From positions 1 to 13,579 of the forward strand of contig WAPZ01000205.1 of the NCBI GenBank assembly GCA_015520535.1: DNA of 13,579 bases, given 5' to 3'. Made by a program: the position numbers and the translations under genes. The number at the start of each line of letters is the position of its first letter. The first letter of the stretch is position 1. This DNA is from Candidatus Heimdallarchaeota archaeon. Its GTDB lineage: Archaea > Asgardarchaeota > Heimdallarchaeia > Hodarchaeales > S146-22. This document shows, in pieces, positions 13,537-13,579 of the stretch. Under the pieces are notes generated by a model, which searched no databases, was not told where the DNA came from, and was given only the letters and a program-made list of their open reading frames with translations.

Positions 13537-13579
13537 CTATTTTTCAACAATTTTTTTATATTCTTCCATTATTTTGACG
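13537..13579 (-). CDS. Possible 3' end of a gene entering from the right
   Basis: On the minus strand a frame from the window edge reads VKIMEEYKKIVEK and stops at TAG (complement of 13537-13539), 56 bases before the next gene start. The charged helical composition is protein-like, but 13 codons are too few to be sure or to identify a family. Confidence 0.28.
   Translation of the reverse strand, partial: VKIMEEYKKIVEK

Overview
The window is AT-rich archaeal chromosome. It carries an archaeal-type NadM, a Nog1-family GTPase, ribosomal protein L21e next to RNA polymerase subunit Rpo4, an AglB/STT3 oligosaccharyltransferase, a DUF92 membrane protein, and a tRNA-Pro whose D-loop is interrupted by a BHB-type intron. 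Promoters look like TATA boxes and several genes have a GGAG ribosome binding site. A seven-helix membrane protein ending in what looks like a longin/roadblock domain suggests an Asgard (perhaps Heimdallarchaeia-like) archaeon. That lineage call is an inference; only the domain Archaea is secure.

Layout. 1-1039 (+): the possible 3' end of a gene, then an alpha/beta hydrolase. 1142-7174 (-), read right to left: intron-containing tRNA-Pro(CGG), nadM, nog1, truA, a NodB-like deacetylase (4-bp overlap with truA), aglB. The last two point to surface glycan chemistry, the first four to tRNA/ribosome and NAD housekeeping. 7365-10713 (+): a 7TM/longin-like gene split by one in-frame TAG, then rpl21e, rpo4 and a DUF92 gene. 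10752-11231 (-): a winged-helix protein.

The 834 bases at 11232-12065 hold no convincing gene but much structure: two near-identical 23-bp boxes with a TTCCA-N-TGGAA dyad followed by AAGGGGT, oppositely oriented G-string boxes, eight copies of TTCACA (one inverted) and AT-rich stretches. This is the expected look of an archaeal replication origin with origin recognition boxes (ORBs). No orc1/cdc6 gene is in the window; the adjacent gene is the winged-helix protein. To the right are a single-domain cupin (+) preceded by a tiny upstream ORF, and a long nucleoside 2-deoxyribosyltransferase-like protein (-).

Most notable for follow-up: the putative origin and its repeat system, the amber-interrupted 7TM/longin gene (pyrrolysine, readthrough, decay or assembly error), and the tRNA-Pro D-loop intron that sequesters the 5' half of the D stem.
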